This document shows, in pieces, positions 8,864-16,938 of a DNA stretch of 64,000 nt. Source of the stretch: Micromonospora globbae (lineage in GTDB: Bacteria > Actinomycetota > Actinomycetes > Mycobacteriales > Micromonosporaceae); assembly GCF_003610785.1 (NCBI RefSeq), contig NZ_RAQQ01000015.1:124001-188000 (forward strand), in the 5' to 3' direction. The notes below the pieces were generated by a model. The model had not been told where the DNA came from. It did not search any database and saw only the letters and a program-made list of their open reading frames with translations. The position numbers and the translations under genes are program-made. How positions within the stretch are numbered: position 1 is the stretch's first letter; the number at the start of each line of letters is the position of its first letter.

Positions 8864-10426
8864 TCAGGCCGCTTGCTGGTCTTGCGGGCCGAACTTCCAC
8901 CGCCAGTCGAGGCGGTGGCGGCCGAAGGTGCGGCGTTCGCCCTTGAACCCTGCGCGCAGGAGTTTGATGTCGGCGACGAGGCGGATGATCTCCCGCTTGA
9001 CGGGGATGTCGTCGCCGAGGTCCTGCCACGCCTGCACGGCCTGGTCGCCGATGCGTCCGCGCAGCACAGCGGGGATCCCGGCGTCGGCGGCGCATTGCTC
9101 GTGCTCGGCGATCTGCGCCAGCAGGCCTTTCTCGGCGCGGGCGTAGGCGATCGCGGTGACCTCGCCTTCCTCCCCGAGCTTGCGCCAGTCCTCCAACTCC
9201 CCGCGCAGTCGTTGTGCTTCGGCGCGGGCGTGGGCGACTTCCTCGTCGGTGGCGCTGGCGGCGGTGAGGATGTCGTGCACGTCGGGTCGGGACAGCCACG
9301 CCACCACGGTGCGCTGCACGTACTCATCGAGGAATTCGGCCTTCACCGCGGTGCACCGCTTGTGCAGGCAGGAGTACACCTGCCCCGTCCAGCCGTGCCG
9401 GTTGAGCCGCTGCGACGACAACGGACCCCCGCACACGCCGCAGCGCACGATGTACGACAGCAGATGCACCGCCCGCGCCGGGCGGGTCGTCGTGCGGGAC
9501 GGGTCGCCCAGCATCCGCACCACCGACCAGTACGTCTCCTCGTTCACCAGGGGCGGCCAGATCCCGTCGCCGACGATCTCTCCACGCAGCACCCGCTTGC
9601 CGATGTAGGCCGGGTTCATCAGTTGCTTGCGCAGGATCCCGCGCCGCCAGATCCCGCCCTGCGAGGCAGGAATGCCGAGGCGGTTGAGTTCGGCCTCCCG
9701 GACGGTGAGGGGCATGCCTTCGGAGATCTTGCGGAAGTTGTCCCGCACCACCTGCGCGTGCGAGTACTCGGTGACGGTCCCATCGGCGGCGACCGCGGTG
9801 CGGGCCTCGGTGTCGGGCTCCTGGCGTAGCAGGGCTTTGGTGCGTTGGTCGTAGATCCGCCGATACCCGTAGGTGATCTTTCCGTGTGGGCGGCCGGCTT
9901 CGGCGGCGCCGACGATGCCGCGCAGCACGTTGTCGCGGATCGAGTCGGCCATCCACTCCGCCTGCACGGCCTGGAAGCCGAGCATCATCCGGTCGTTCTT
10001 GTCCCGCAGGTCATACAGAACGCCGCCGACGAGCCAGAAGTAGAGGCCGACCTCGTAGCACATGTCGCGGATCTTCACGAACACCGCGAGGTCCCGTTCC
10101 TTGCGGGAGATCTCCCAGACCACCAGCACGTCACCCTTGCCCGCGCGGATCTGCTCGATCAGCAACTCGAACTGCTCACGCTCCTTCGTAGCGCGGCGGC
10201 TGGCCGAGCGGTGGTTGTCGGTGAACGACCCCGCATCGGTCCAGGACCGCTTCGTGATCTCCGCCAGGTTCAACACGCCCTGGTCGTGGACGCTCTTACC
10301 CTGCTCCTTCTTGTCCTGACTCGCGCGCTGATACCGCAACGCCCGCACCTCTACGCCACCGGCCAGCAGCGCGTCCTTGCTGTCGAACCGGCCCCGGTTC
10401 CCCGCCCGGGCCTTACGCCGTACCAT
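8864..10426 (-). CDS. Large serine recombinase (integrase)
   Basis: 520 residues. The N-terminal resolvase domain carries the catalytic Tyr-x-Arg-x-Ser pattern in RYQRASQD (Ser36) and the helix VLVVWEISRKERD. The recombinase domain follows (GRPHGKITYGYRRIYD and GGIWRRGILRKQLMNPAYIG). A zinc ribbon comes next (RCGVCGGPLSS ... YSCLHKRC), then a coiled-coil region (AHARAEAQRLRGELEDWRKL). This is the architecture of large serine integrases, which join attP and attB. It is the last gene of the element and reads away from the right junction at about 10.44-10.48 kb. Length and motifs are complete, so it is probably active. Confidence 0.92.
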   Translation of the reverse strand: MVRRKARAGNRGRFDSKDALLAGGVEVRALRYQRASQDKKEQGKSVHDQGVLNLAEITKRSWTDAGSFTDNHRSASRRATKEREQFELLIEQIRAGKGDVLVVWEISRKERDLAVFVKIRDMCYEVGLYFWLVGGVLYDLRDKNDRMMLGFQAVQAEWMADSIRDNVLRGIVGAAEAGRPHGKITYGYRRIYDQRTKALLRQEPDTEARTAVAADGTVTEYSHAQVVRDNFRKISEGMPLTVREAELNRLGIPASQGGIWRRGILRKQLMNPAYIGKRVLRGEIVGDGIWPPLVNEETYWSVVRMLGDPSRTTTRPARAVHLLSYIVRCGVCGGPLSSQRLNRHGWTGQVYSCLHKRCTAVKAEFLDEYVQRTVVAWLSRPDVHDILTAASATDEEVAHARAEAQRLRGELEDWRKLGEEGEVTAIAYARAEKGLLAQIAEHEQCAADAGIPAVLRGRIGDQAVQAWQDLGDDIPVKREIIRLVADIKLLRAGFKGERRTFGRHRLDWRWKFGPQDQQAA

Positions 10427-10439
10427 CAGAACCGTCCCC

Positions 10440-10476
10440 CTAGATCGACGTTCGTGTCGGCAACATCGACCCTAGC
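10440..10476. other. Putative integrase attachment site (element/host junction)
   Basis: Between the integrase start and the adjacent truncated gene is an imperfect palindrome: CTAGATCGACGTT on the left matches CTAGGGTCGATGTT read from the right strand. Size and imperfect symmetry fit the half-sites of large serine integrase att sites, which usually flank the integrase gene. The crossover dinucleotide cannot be seen without the other junction. Confidence 0.45.
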
Positions 10477-10482
10477 TTCTAA

Positions 10483-11211
10483 CGATTCTTGACAGTCGAG
10501 AACGACCCGGCGAGCAGTCGAGCCCACGCGTACTGGCGCCGCAGCGCCGCACTTCCCTGGACCAACGGGAACACCTCGGTGAAGTGCACGCTCGTGCTCC
10601 GGGACGCCACCGGTGCGCGTCCCGGCAGTGTCATCGCGTTCGCGGTCGCCGTGTCCTGCACGATCTGGCTGATGAGCGCGCTGTTGGCAGGGCGCGTCTG
10701 GCCCTACGGCAACGCGAGCGTGGGCGCGTCCGACGCGGACGCGATCGTGGCCGTGCTGCTGCTCGTGCCCGGATTCCTCTACACCAGGCTCGACCTGCCG
10801 CTGCGGCACACCATCCTCGGCCACCTGCGGAGGCTGACCCGATGGCTTGCGCACCTGTCCATCGGCGCGGCGGTCGGCGCCTCCGCTGCCGTGGCCGCCG
10901 GCGTCCAGGAAGCGGCCTTGAACTGGGTGCTCGGCATGGCCACGGCCCTCCCGCTGGTCGCTGCCGCCTGGCTGCGGTGGCGGCTCGTCAGGCAGCGGGA
11001 ACTCGCACCCGTCCGGCTGTCCGCGCCGGGCTGGCTCCGTCCAACCAGCGGCGCCACCGCGTCGATGGACGCCGTGTTCCAGTCCTCGGGATCACACCAT
11101 GGCTGGCGACCACGCCTCTCTGGCCGCGCTCGCCGATCTCGCCCGTGCCGGTTTCCTCATCGCCCGGCAGTCCCTCATGCAGGTGAACTTCGAGGTGCAC
11201 CACATCCGTGA
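10483..11211 (+). pseudogene. Membrane protein, 5' end lost at element junction
   Basis: The frame is open from just after a stop at 10480 and begins in what looks like the middle of a protein (NDPASSRAHAYWRRSAALPW ... TNGNTSVKCTLVLRDATG). Four membrane segments follow (about residues 48-65, 82-96, 120-138 and 142-158). There is a TTG at 10489 but no ribosome binding site and no N-terminal-like start. Its left edge coincides with the putative attachment site, so insertion of the element probably removed the N-terminal part. The 3' end overlaps the next gene by about 110 bp, and the last ~35 residues look like a shadow of it, so the true end is uncertain. Confidence 0.55.
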
Positions 11212-12727
11212 CCGGACCGGCTACCTGCGGGAGCTGTTCGAACAGAAGATTCCGCGTGCGCGGACGGTTGGCTCGACGGCCGACGCGAGGCCGAGCGACG
11301 GCGACGACCCGCTGGCACCGGAAGAGGCGCCACGGGAGACCCTCTCGACGGCCGCGAACGGGGTGGGTCTGGTCATCGGCACGTACGCCGGGGCGCTGCC
11401 GCGGGTCATGCAGAGCCGGCACCAGGGCAGCGACCTCCCGGTGGCGTTGCGCGTCGACCATGTGGCCCATGACCTGCAGGTGTTCCAAAGCACCGCGTGG
11501 CCGAACCCCACCTTCATCTACGAGTCGGCGCAGCGGTTCGAGGGTCTGATCCTCATCGAGGACGACACCCCGGCCTGGTCGAGCTTCCAGCCCCGCGCGA
11601 TCGCCGAGCTGGTCGCGGAGATCTCGCGGACGGCGACGGAGCACGAGGCGCCGCTGCTGTCGGTGCAGAGCCCCGCCCAGATGCCGGCCGGGGCCGAGCC
11701 CCGCGACTGGCCGGTGCCCTCCGCCGTCGCGCTGCGCTTCTCCATGGCGTTGCGCGGTGCGGGCAGCAAACGGCGCCTCGCGTTGGCCAAGACGATCGCC
11801 GACTTCGCTGACCAGCGGGGCTACGGCTTCTGGCTCGCCGACAGTCGTGTCGGCTACCGGCAGGGCAACTGGTACCTGGTGAGCCCGTACCAGGGCCGGA
11901 AGGTCGAGAAACAGGCCCGTCGCCGGTCGTCCGGCAAGCCGACGTTCTGCCTGCCGGTCACGTTCGTGGGCCCCGCCCGCGTGGGATCGACCAGCGCGAT
12001 CATGTCCTACCTCCGGGAGTTCCCCGAGTTGGGCGTCCTGGCCTGCTCGATCATCTCCCTCGACGACCTCGCCTTCATCCACCTGCAACTCGCGGTCAAC
12101 GAAATGCCGCGCGGCGGCGTCGAGGGGTTCGCGGAGGAGTTGCGGCGGCAGATCCGATCCGCTCACGGGGACGACGTCGAGGGCCGGACGAACGCACCCC
12201 AGGACATCCTCCCCAGGATTCTGCCCCTGCTGACCGGCAACCGCGTCAACAACCCCGACCGGGAGACGGCCGCCGGCCTCACCGAACGGGCCGGCGACTA
12301 CCAGACCCTCACCGGGCCGCCCCTGCCCGTCTGGTTGGGCTCGGACACCGATCGCATCCCGCTCTGGTTCTCCTGGCGGGCCGTCGGGCCGGACGGGTTG
12401 GTCGTGCCGCTGACCGCCTTCATGAAGGCGGTCAGCGGCACGACCAACCCGTCCGGCGCCGACCGGATCGAAGCCGCACCTAACCTCGACTACCTGGTGT
12501 GCCGGGATGTTGGCGAATCGACCCTCCGCGGGCGGGGCAAGATAACCCTGCCGCGGAACATCCTCGGCAGGCACTCGGACACGAAGGCCGAGGTGCTGGG
12601 CGCCCGCATCTCCACCAGTCTGGAGGACGCGTGGCGCGCCGAACTCAGCCGGGACACCACACCGGGTGGGGTGGAGGTGTCGGTCGCGTGGGTCGAGTAC
12701 CGGCTGAACAACTCCAGCACCCTGTGA
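11099..12727 (+). CDS. Hypothetical protein, 542 residues
   Basis: A soluble protein without signal peptide or membrane segments. It opens with a helical region (ASLAALADLARAGFLIARQS) and has later stretches such as PVTFVGPARVGSTSAIMSYL and CSIISLDDLAFIHLQLAVNE. The C-terminus is a beta-rich stretch (EVSVAWVEYRLNNSSTL). I do not recognise the family. It overlaps the truncated membrane gene upstream, so the two were probably one functional unit (membrane partner plus effector) before the element inserted. No catalytic motif is clear. Confidence 0.65.
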   Translation: MAGDHASLAALADLARAGFLIARQSLMQVNFEVHHIRDRTGYLRELFEQKIPRARTVGSTADARPSDGDDPLAPEEAPRETLSTAANGVGLVIGTYAGALPRVMQSRHQGSDLPVALRVDHVAHDLQVFQSTAWPNPTFIYESAQRFEGLILIEDDTPAWSSFQPRAIAELVAEISRTATEHEAPLLSVQSPAQMPAGAEPRDWPVPSAVALRFSMALRGAGSKRRLALAKTIADFADQRGYGFWLADSRVGYRQGNWYLVSPYQGRKVEKQARRRSSGKPTFCLPVTFVGPARVGSTSAIMSYLREFPELGVLACSIISLDDLAFIHLQLAVNEMPRGGVEGFAEELRRQIRSAHGDDVEGRTNAPQDILPRILPLLTGNRVNNPDRETAAGLTERAGDYQTLTGPPLPVWLGSDTDRIPLWFSWRAVGPDGLVVPLTAFMKAVSGTTNPSGADRIEAAPNLDYLVCRDVGESTLRGRGKITLPRNILGRHSDTKAEVLGARISTSLEDAWRAELSRDTTPGGVEVSVAWVEYRLNNSSTL

Positions 12728-12796
12728 CGCAGCGACTCTGCCGCATATGACCTGGTCGGCGGCTGCCAGACGACGTACCGGCCGGAGGCGTGCGTC

Positions 12797-12822
12797 CGAA
12801 CGGATTCGAACGACCCCGAACG
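12797..12822. promoter_or_regulatory. Triple TCGAACG-type repeat upstream of MFS gene
   Basis: CCGAACG, TCGAACG and CCGAACG occur with cores at 12797, 12807 and 12817, an exact 10-bp period, about one helical turn each. They precede the MFS gene. A TANNNT element (TACGGT) lies at 12855-12860. Arrays of heptamers on one face of the helix are typical binding sites of pathway activators. The same array recurs at 14121-14150. Confidence 0.5.
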
Positions 12823-12910
12823 CCCGGTCCCGTCCCGGACCGCGCCGGCGCCGATACGGTCTGTGCCGACCATCGCGCTGGCGGCGGTGGACGGCAGGAC
12901 GGGGGCCGGC

Positions 12911-14188
12911 GTGACCGAGCGTGCCGCGACGTACGCAGAGGTGTTCGCGGTGCGCGAGTACCGCTACCTGTTCGGGGCGTACCTGCTGTCGCTGGCGGGT
13001 GACCAGATCACGGCCGTCACCGTGGCGTACGTCGTGTACACCGGCACCGGCTCGGCGGCGCTGTCGGCGGCCGCGTACGCCAGCTCCTACCTCGCCTGGC
13101 TGACGGCTGGCCCGTTGCTGTCCGGCCTGGCCGACTGGTTCCCGCGACGACGGGTCCTGGTCGTGTGCGACCTCGCCCGCGCGGCGCTCATCCCCCTGGC
13201 GGCGCTGCCGGACGTCGCCGCGCCCGCCCTCGTGGTCCTGCTGTTCCTCGTCAACCTGCTGCGGCCTCCGTTCGTCGCCGCGCGGGCGGCGCTGATGCCC
13301 GAGGTGCTCGACGGTGACCGCTACCCGGTCGCGAACGGCGTGGACAACATCTGTGCCCAGGTGGTGCAGGTGGTGGGCTTCGCCGTCGGGGGGAGCCTGG
13401 TGGCGTTGCTGTCGTTGCGCGGCGCGCTGCTGGTGGACGCCGGCACGTTCCTGGTCTCCGCACTACTGATCATGGTCGGGGTCCGCCGCCGCCCCGCCCC
13501 CCGCCCGGCCGCGGGCCCGGCACGTCCGGACCGCGCCGCGGGCCTCCGGATCATCCGCACCGACCCCCGGCTACGCGCCTACGTCCTCGTCCTGTGGACG
13601 GCCAGCTCGTTCACCTACGCGGCGGAGGGCCTCATGGCGCCGCTGGCCCGCCAGTACGGCGGCGGGGCCGGCACCGTCGGGCTGCTGCTGGCCGCCGCGC
13701 CGACGGGGATGGCCCTCGGTGGGGTGGCCCTGACCCGGTTCTGTCCGCCGGCGGTCCGGCCGCGGCTGATCCTGCCGCTGGCCGTCCTGTCCGCCGGGGT
13801 GCTGGCGGCGGTCTGGCTCGTTCCACCGCTGTGGCTGGTGCTGACGCTGTTGCTGCTGGCCGGTGCCGCGAGCGCCTTCGCCGTCCCGTTGAACGCGTTG
13901 TTCGGCCGGGCCGTGCCCGCGCAGTTGCGGGGACGCGCGTTCGGCGTGGCCATCACCGGCCTGAGCGGGTTCCAGGGCCTGGCGATGGTCACCGCGGGCC
14001 TGGCCGCCGACCGGTGGACGCCCACCACGGTCATCGGATTCAGCGGACTGTCGGGCGCCCTCGTGGTCCTCGCTCTCGCGCCCCTCTGGCCGCGACGCGC
14101 CGCCGTGGTGACCGACGGTGTCGAACGACTTCGAACGCCTTCGATCGCCGATGGCCCTACCGCCAAGGTCGGCGGCGGCCGACGCTGA
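12911..14188 (+). CDS. MFS transporter
   Basis: 425 residues from the GTG at 12911, preceded by GACGGGGG; another GTG at 12863 would add 16 residues but has no ribosome binding site. About twelve hydrophobic segments are visible. The MFS loop-2 signature is recognisable as GLADWFPRRRVLV after the second helix, and a long central loop rich in Pro/Arg splits the two halves. It belongs to the MFS_3/EntS-like drug-export group. It sits at the head of the biosynthetic cluster and probably exports the product or gives self-resistance. Confidence 0.85.
   Translation: MTERAATYAEVFAVREYRYLFGAYLLSLAGDQITAVTVAYVVYTGTGSAALSAAAYASSYLAWLTAGPLLSGLADWFPRRRVLVVCDLARAALIPLAALPDVAAPALVVLLFLVNLLRPPFVAARAALMPEVLDGDRYPVANGVDNICAQVVQVVGFAVGGSLVALLSLRGALLVDAGTFLVSALLIMVGVRRRPAPRPAAGPARPDRAAGLRIIRTDPRLRAYVLVLWTASSFTYAAEGLMAPLARQYGGGAGTVGLLLAAAPTGMALGGVALTRFCPPAVRPRLILPLAVLSAGVLAAVWLVPPLWLVLTLLLLAGAASAFAVPLNALFGRAVPAQLRGRAFGVAITGLSGFQGLAMVTAGLAADRWTPTTVIGFSGLSGALVVLALAPLWPRRAAVVTDGVERLRTPSIADGPTAKVGGGRR
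14121..14150. promoter_or_regulatory. Second triple TCGAACG repeat array
   Basis: TCGAACGACT, TCGAACGCCT and TCGATCGCCG stand head to tail at 14121, 14131 and 14141. They match the array upstream of the MFS gene in sequence and in 10-bp period. They lie inside the 3' end of the MFS gene, about 300 bp before the first condensation gene, where a promoter for the main operon would be expected. Confidence 0.5.
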
Positions 14189-14204
14189 GGTCACCGGGCG
14201 GGCC

Positions 14205-14219
14205 ACGGGGCCGCCCCGT
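14205..14219 (+). terminator. Short hairpin after MFS gene
   Basis: ACGGGG and CCCCGT form a 6-bp stem around CCG, 17 bp past the MFS stop. It is a weak candidate terminator. Confidence 0.3.
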
Positions 14220-14237
14220 CGGGAGGGGAGGAATGCC

Positions 14238-14276
14238 ATGCGCAGCGTCGGCAAGCGCGGCGTCAGCTGGACCTGA
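14238..14276 (+). CDS. 12-residue leader ORF
   Basis: ATG at 14238 behind a strong GGGAGGGGAGGAA ribosome binding site encodes MRSVGKRGVSWT and stops at 14276. It is followed by a 7-bp hairpin (CCTCCGG/CCGGAGG, 14301-14325). Its position in the leader of the condensation operon suggests a regulatory peptide rather than a product. Confidence 0.4.
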   Translation: MRSVGKRGVSWT

Positions 14277-14358
14277 CCCCGCCATCACCTCGGCGATGTG
14301 CCTCCGGATCCGTGCGAACCGGAGGGAGTCGACGGCGCTGACGAGAGGAGGTGCGGCG

Positions 14359-14385
14359 ATGCGTAAGGACGACTGCGCCGGCTGA
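14359..14385 (+). CDS. 8-residue leader ORF
   Basis: ATG at 14359, 5 bp after an excellent GAGGAGGTG site, encodes MRKDDCAG and stops 14 bp before the large hairpin at 14400. A tiny ORF directly ahead of a terminator-like stem is the layout of ribosome-mediated attenuation. The single Cys codon could be the sensed one, but that is speculation. Confidence 0.4.
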   Translation: MRKDDCAG

Positions 14386-14399
14386 GAGCACTGAACCAC

Positions 14400-14431
14400 G
14401 GTGGGTGGCCACCGCGAGGTGACCACCCACC
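14400..14431 (+). terminator. Attenuator-like hairpin before condensation operon
   Basis: GGTGGGTGG (14400-14408) pairs with CCACCCACC (14423-14431). After a single C/A mismatch an inner 4-bp stem (CACC/GGTG) closes on a GCGA tetraloop. The hairpin ends only a few bases before the GGAGG of the first condensation gene. It can act as a terminator/antiterminator switch or block ribosome access. There is no U-tract, which is common in actinomycetes. Confidence 0.5.
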
Positions 14432-14449
14432 CCCGAGGCTGGAGGATCC

Positions 14450-15628
14450 ATGCCGATCGAGGGCACCTACCCGCTCACCATGGGCCAGCTCTCCATGTGG
14501 AAGGCCCTCGCGGTGCGCCCGCCCGAGCAGCTGTGGGAGTCCAACCAGGACGTCGTGTGGCCGGTCGCGGCCCCCGTCACCGAGGAGCGGATCCGGCATG
14601 CCCTCACCGCGCTGGCGGTGCGGCACGAGTCGCTGCGCACCGTCTACCGCCCGGCCCACGAGTCCGGCGAGGTACGCCAGGCGGTGCTGCGCGACCCGCC
14701 CGTGCGGTTCGGTGCGGCGTCCGTGCGGGAGCCGTTCGACCTGACCGCCGAGCCGGCGTGGCGCGCCTGGGTCCGTACGCCGGACGACGGGCCACCGCGG
14801 GTCCATCTGGTGATCCACCACATCGTGGCCGACGGCGCCGCGCTACGGGTCCTGGAGTCCGACTTCCACGCGCTGCTGCGCGACGAACCCCTCCCCGACG
14901 CCCCGGCGCCGCGGGAGGTGGCCGAACGGCAGCGCGGCGACGCGTTCCGGGAGAGGTTGACCGCGGCCGTCGAGTACCGCCGCCACACCGTCGCGGCCGC
15001 CCCACGGGCACCGGTGTCCCGCGGTCCTCTGGTGCGGGCTCTCGTCGACACGGGTGTCCCGTACGGCGCGGCCCGCCGCGCGGCCCAGCACCTGCGGGTG
15101 ACCCTGCCCAATCTGCTGCTCGCGGTCTACGCGCAGGCGCTGGCCGCGACCACGGGGGTGGCGGATCAGCTGCTGTGGCAGTTGGCCGCGAACCGGCTCG
15201 ACCCGGCCGTACGACGCCTGGTGTCGTCGATGACCCAGTGGGTGCCCATGCTGGTCCCCGTCGATCCCGACGGGCCGCTGGGCCCGGTGGCCCGCGAGGT
15301 CAACGTGGCGGCGGTACGCGCCATGCGGCACGGTGTGTACGACCCGTTCGCCGTGGGGCCGCACGACTTCGACCACGGGAGCTACGTCACGTTCATCCCG
15401 CCGCCGGCCGACGCCGATCCCGCGTCCACCGAGGTCCTGCCCGGCCGCATCGAGTGGCTTCCGCCGCGCTCCTACAGTGGGGCCAGCTTCTATCTGATCG
15501 CCAGGGCCCACCCGACCGTGCAGCTCACCCTGCGGGTGATGCGCGACGGGTACGGGCGGGCCGAGGTGGAACGCTTCCTGACCACCATGGCCGACCTCCT
15601 GCTGCGCACCGTCAAGGACGCGCAGTGA
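14450..15628 (+). CDS. Free-standing NRPS condensation-domain protein
   Basis: 392 residues, slightly short for a condensation domain (about 430-450). The catalytic motif HHIVADG is intact at residues 123-129, and the N-terminal PLTMGQLSMWKA matches core motif C1. The C-terminal half contains LPNLLLAVYAQALAATTG and a latch-like GSYVTFIPPP. The enzyme should join an acyl or aminoacyl group on a carrier protein to a second substrate. The likely carrier is the free PCP at 18000. GGAGG lies 5 bp before the start. Its stop overlaps the GTG of the next gene (GTGA). Confidence 0.85.
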   Translation: MPIEGTYPLTMGQLSMWKALAVRPPEQLWESNQDVVWPVAAPVTEERIRHALTALAVRHESLRTVYRPAHESGEVRQAVLRDPPVRFGAASVREPFDLTAEPAWRAWVRTPDDGPPRVHLVIHHIVADGAALRVLESDFHALLRDEPLPDAPAPREVAERQRGDAFRERLTAAVEYRRHTVAAAPRAPVSRGPLVRALVDTGVPYGAARRAAQHLRVTLPNLLLAVYAQALAATTGVADQLLWQLAANRLDPAVRRLVSSMTQWVPMLVPVDPDGPLGPVAREVNVAAVRAMRHGVYDPFAVGPHDFDHGSYVTFIPPPADADPASTEVLPGRIEWLPPRSYSGASFYLIARAHPTVQLTLRVMRDGYGRAEVERFLTTMADLLLRTVKDAQ

Positions 15629-16938
15629 CCACCAGCCTCTGGCGCAACCGCGACTTCATGGTGCTGTGGTCCGGCCGGACGCTCAGCGAGGTCGGCGACG
15701 CCGTCTCGCTGCTGGCCATCCCGCTGCTCGCGGTCACCGTCCTGGACGCCACCGCCGTCGAGGTGGGCATCCTCAGCGCCACCCGGATGGTCGCCTACCT
15801 GTTCCTGTCCCTGCCCGCCGGTGTGTGGGTGGACCGGATGCGCAAACGCCGCGTCATGGTGGTCTGCCACCTCGTCCGCGCCGGGCTGGTGGCAACCGTC
15901 GCCGTCGGCGCCTGGGCCGGCTGGGTCACGATGGCGCACCTCTGGATCGTGGCGTTGCTGTCCAGCGTGTGCACCGTGCTGTACGAGACCGCGCACCAGA
16001 GCTTCCTGCCGGCGGTCGTGCCGGGCGGGCAACTGCTCGAGGCCAACGGCAAGCTGGCGACCACGTACGCGGTCTCCCGGATCGCCGGATACAGCGTGGG
16101 CGGCGCCTTGGCGTCGGCGCTGGGTGTGGCGCGCACGGTGGGCGTCGACGCCCTCGCCTACCTGGTCAACGCGGCGTCCCTGCTGTTCATCCGGCGTGCG
16201 GAGGACCCACCCGCGGCGGCGGGACCGCGGGACTTCCGCCGGGAGCTGGCCGCCGGGCTGTCGTTCGTGTTCCGCCATCCGATCATGCCCAGGCTGGTGG
16301 CGGCGTCGGCGTCGCTCAACCTGTTCAGCCAGATGATCTTCGCCCTGGCCGTCCTCTACCTCGTGCGGGACCTGCGGCTGGACGAGCACACCGTCGGCGT
16401 CGTGTTGGCACTCACCACGCTCGGCGGGATCGGCGGTGGCCTGCTGTCCGCGCGGCTGGCGCGACTGGTGGGCAGCGCGCGGATCATCTGGATCGCTCCG
16501 CTGGGACTCGGCTGGACGGTGCTGCTCGTGCCGGCCGCGCGGCCCGGCTGGGGCCCGGTCGCCTACACGGTGGGCATGGCCGGGCTGGGAGCCCTGTTCG
16601 CCATCTACAACGCGGCGGCGATCAGCTACCGGCAGGGAGTGTGCCCGCCGGAGCTGCTGGGACGCATGACCGCCTCGATCCGGTGGGTGATCTTCGGGGT
16701 GATGCCGGTGGGCGCCCTCGCCGGCGGTCTGCTGGGCAGCTGGCTCGGTGTGCGGCCGACGTTGTGGATCGCCGCCGTCGGGGTGTGGGCGTCCGGCCTG
16801 TGGCTCTACTTCTCACCGCTGCGGCGGCGCCGCGACGTGCCGGACGCCGCGCCGGACGCGACGCCGTCACCGGCGGCGCGCGAGCGGGTGCCCGTCGACA
16901 TGGCCGGAGAGGCCACGGGAGGAGGACGACGTGGATGA
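15625..16938 (+). CDS. MFS transporter
   Basis: 437 residues from a GTG overlapping the condensation stop. Twelve membrane segments are visible, with the loop signature GVWVDRMRKRRVMVVCHL after the second helix. The second half begins at RHPIMPRLVAASASLNLFSQ, typical of MFS_3 exporters. It is the second exporter of the cluster. Both flanking overlaps show that it is translated with the biosynthetic enzymes, which favours product export. Confidence 0.88.
   Translation: MTTSLWRNRDFMVLWSGRTLSEVGDAVSLLAIPLLAVTVLDATAVEVGILSATRMVAYLFLSLPAGVWVDRMRKRRVMVVCHLVRAGLVATVAVGAWAGWVTMAHLWIVALLSSVCTVLYETAHQSFLPAVVPGGQLLEANGKLATTYAVSRIAGYSVGGALASALGVARTVGVDALAYLVNAASLLFIRRAEDPPAAAGPRDFRRELAAGLSFVFRHPIMPRLVAASASLNLFSQMIFALAVLYLVRDLRLDEHTVGVVLALTTLGGIGGGLLSARLARLVGSARIIWIAPLGLGWTVLLVPAARPGWGPVAYTVGMAGLGALFAIYNAAAISYRQGVCPPELLGRMTASIRWVIFGVMPVGALAGGLLGSWLGVRPTLWIAAVGVWASGLWLYFSPLRRRRDVPDAAPDATPSPAARERVPVDMAGEATGGGRRG

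Noticed and set aside
14401..15624. In-frame extension upstream of the second MFS gene
   Set aside because: The extension is an Arg-rich shadow of the condensation gene; the MFS protein begins at the GTG at 15625.
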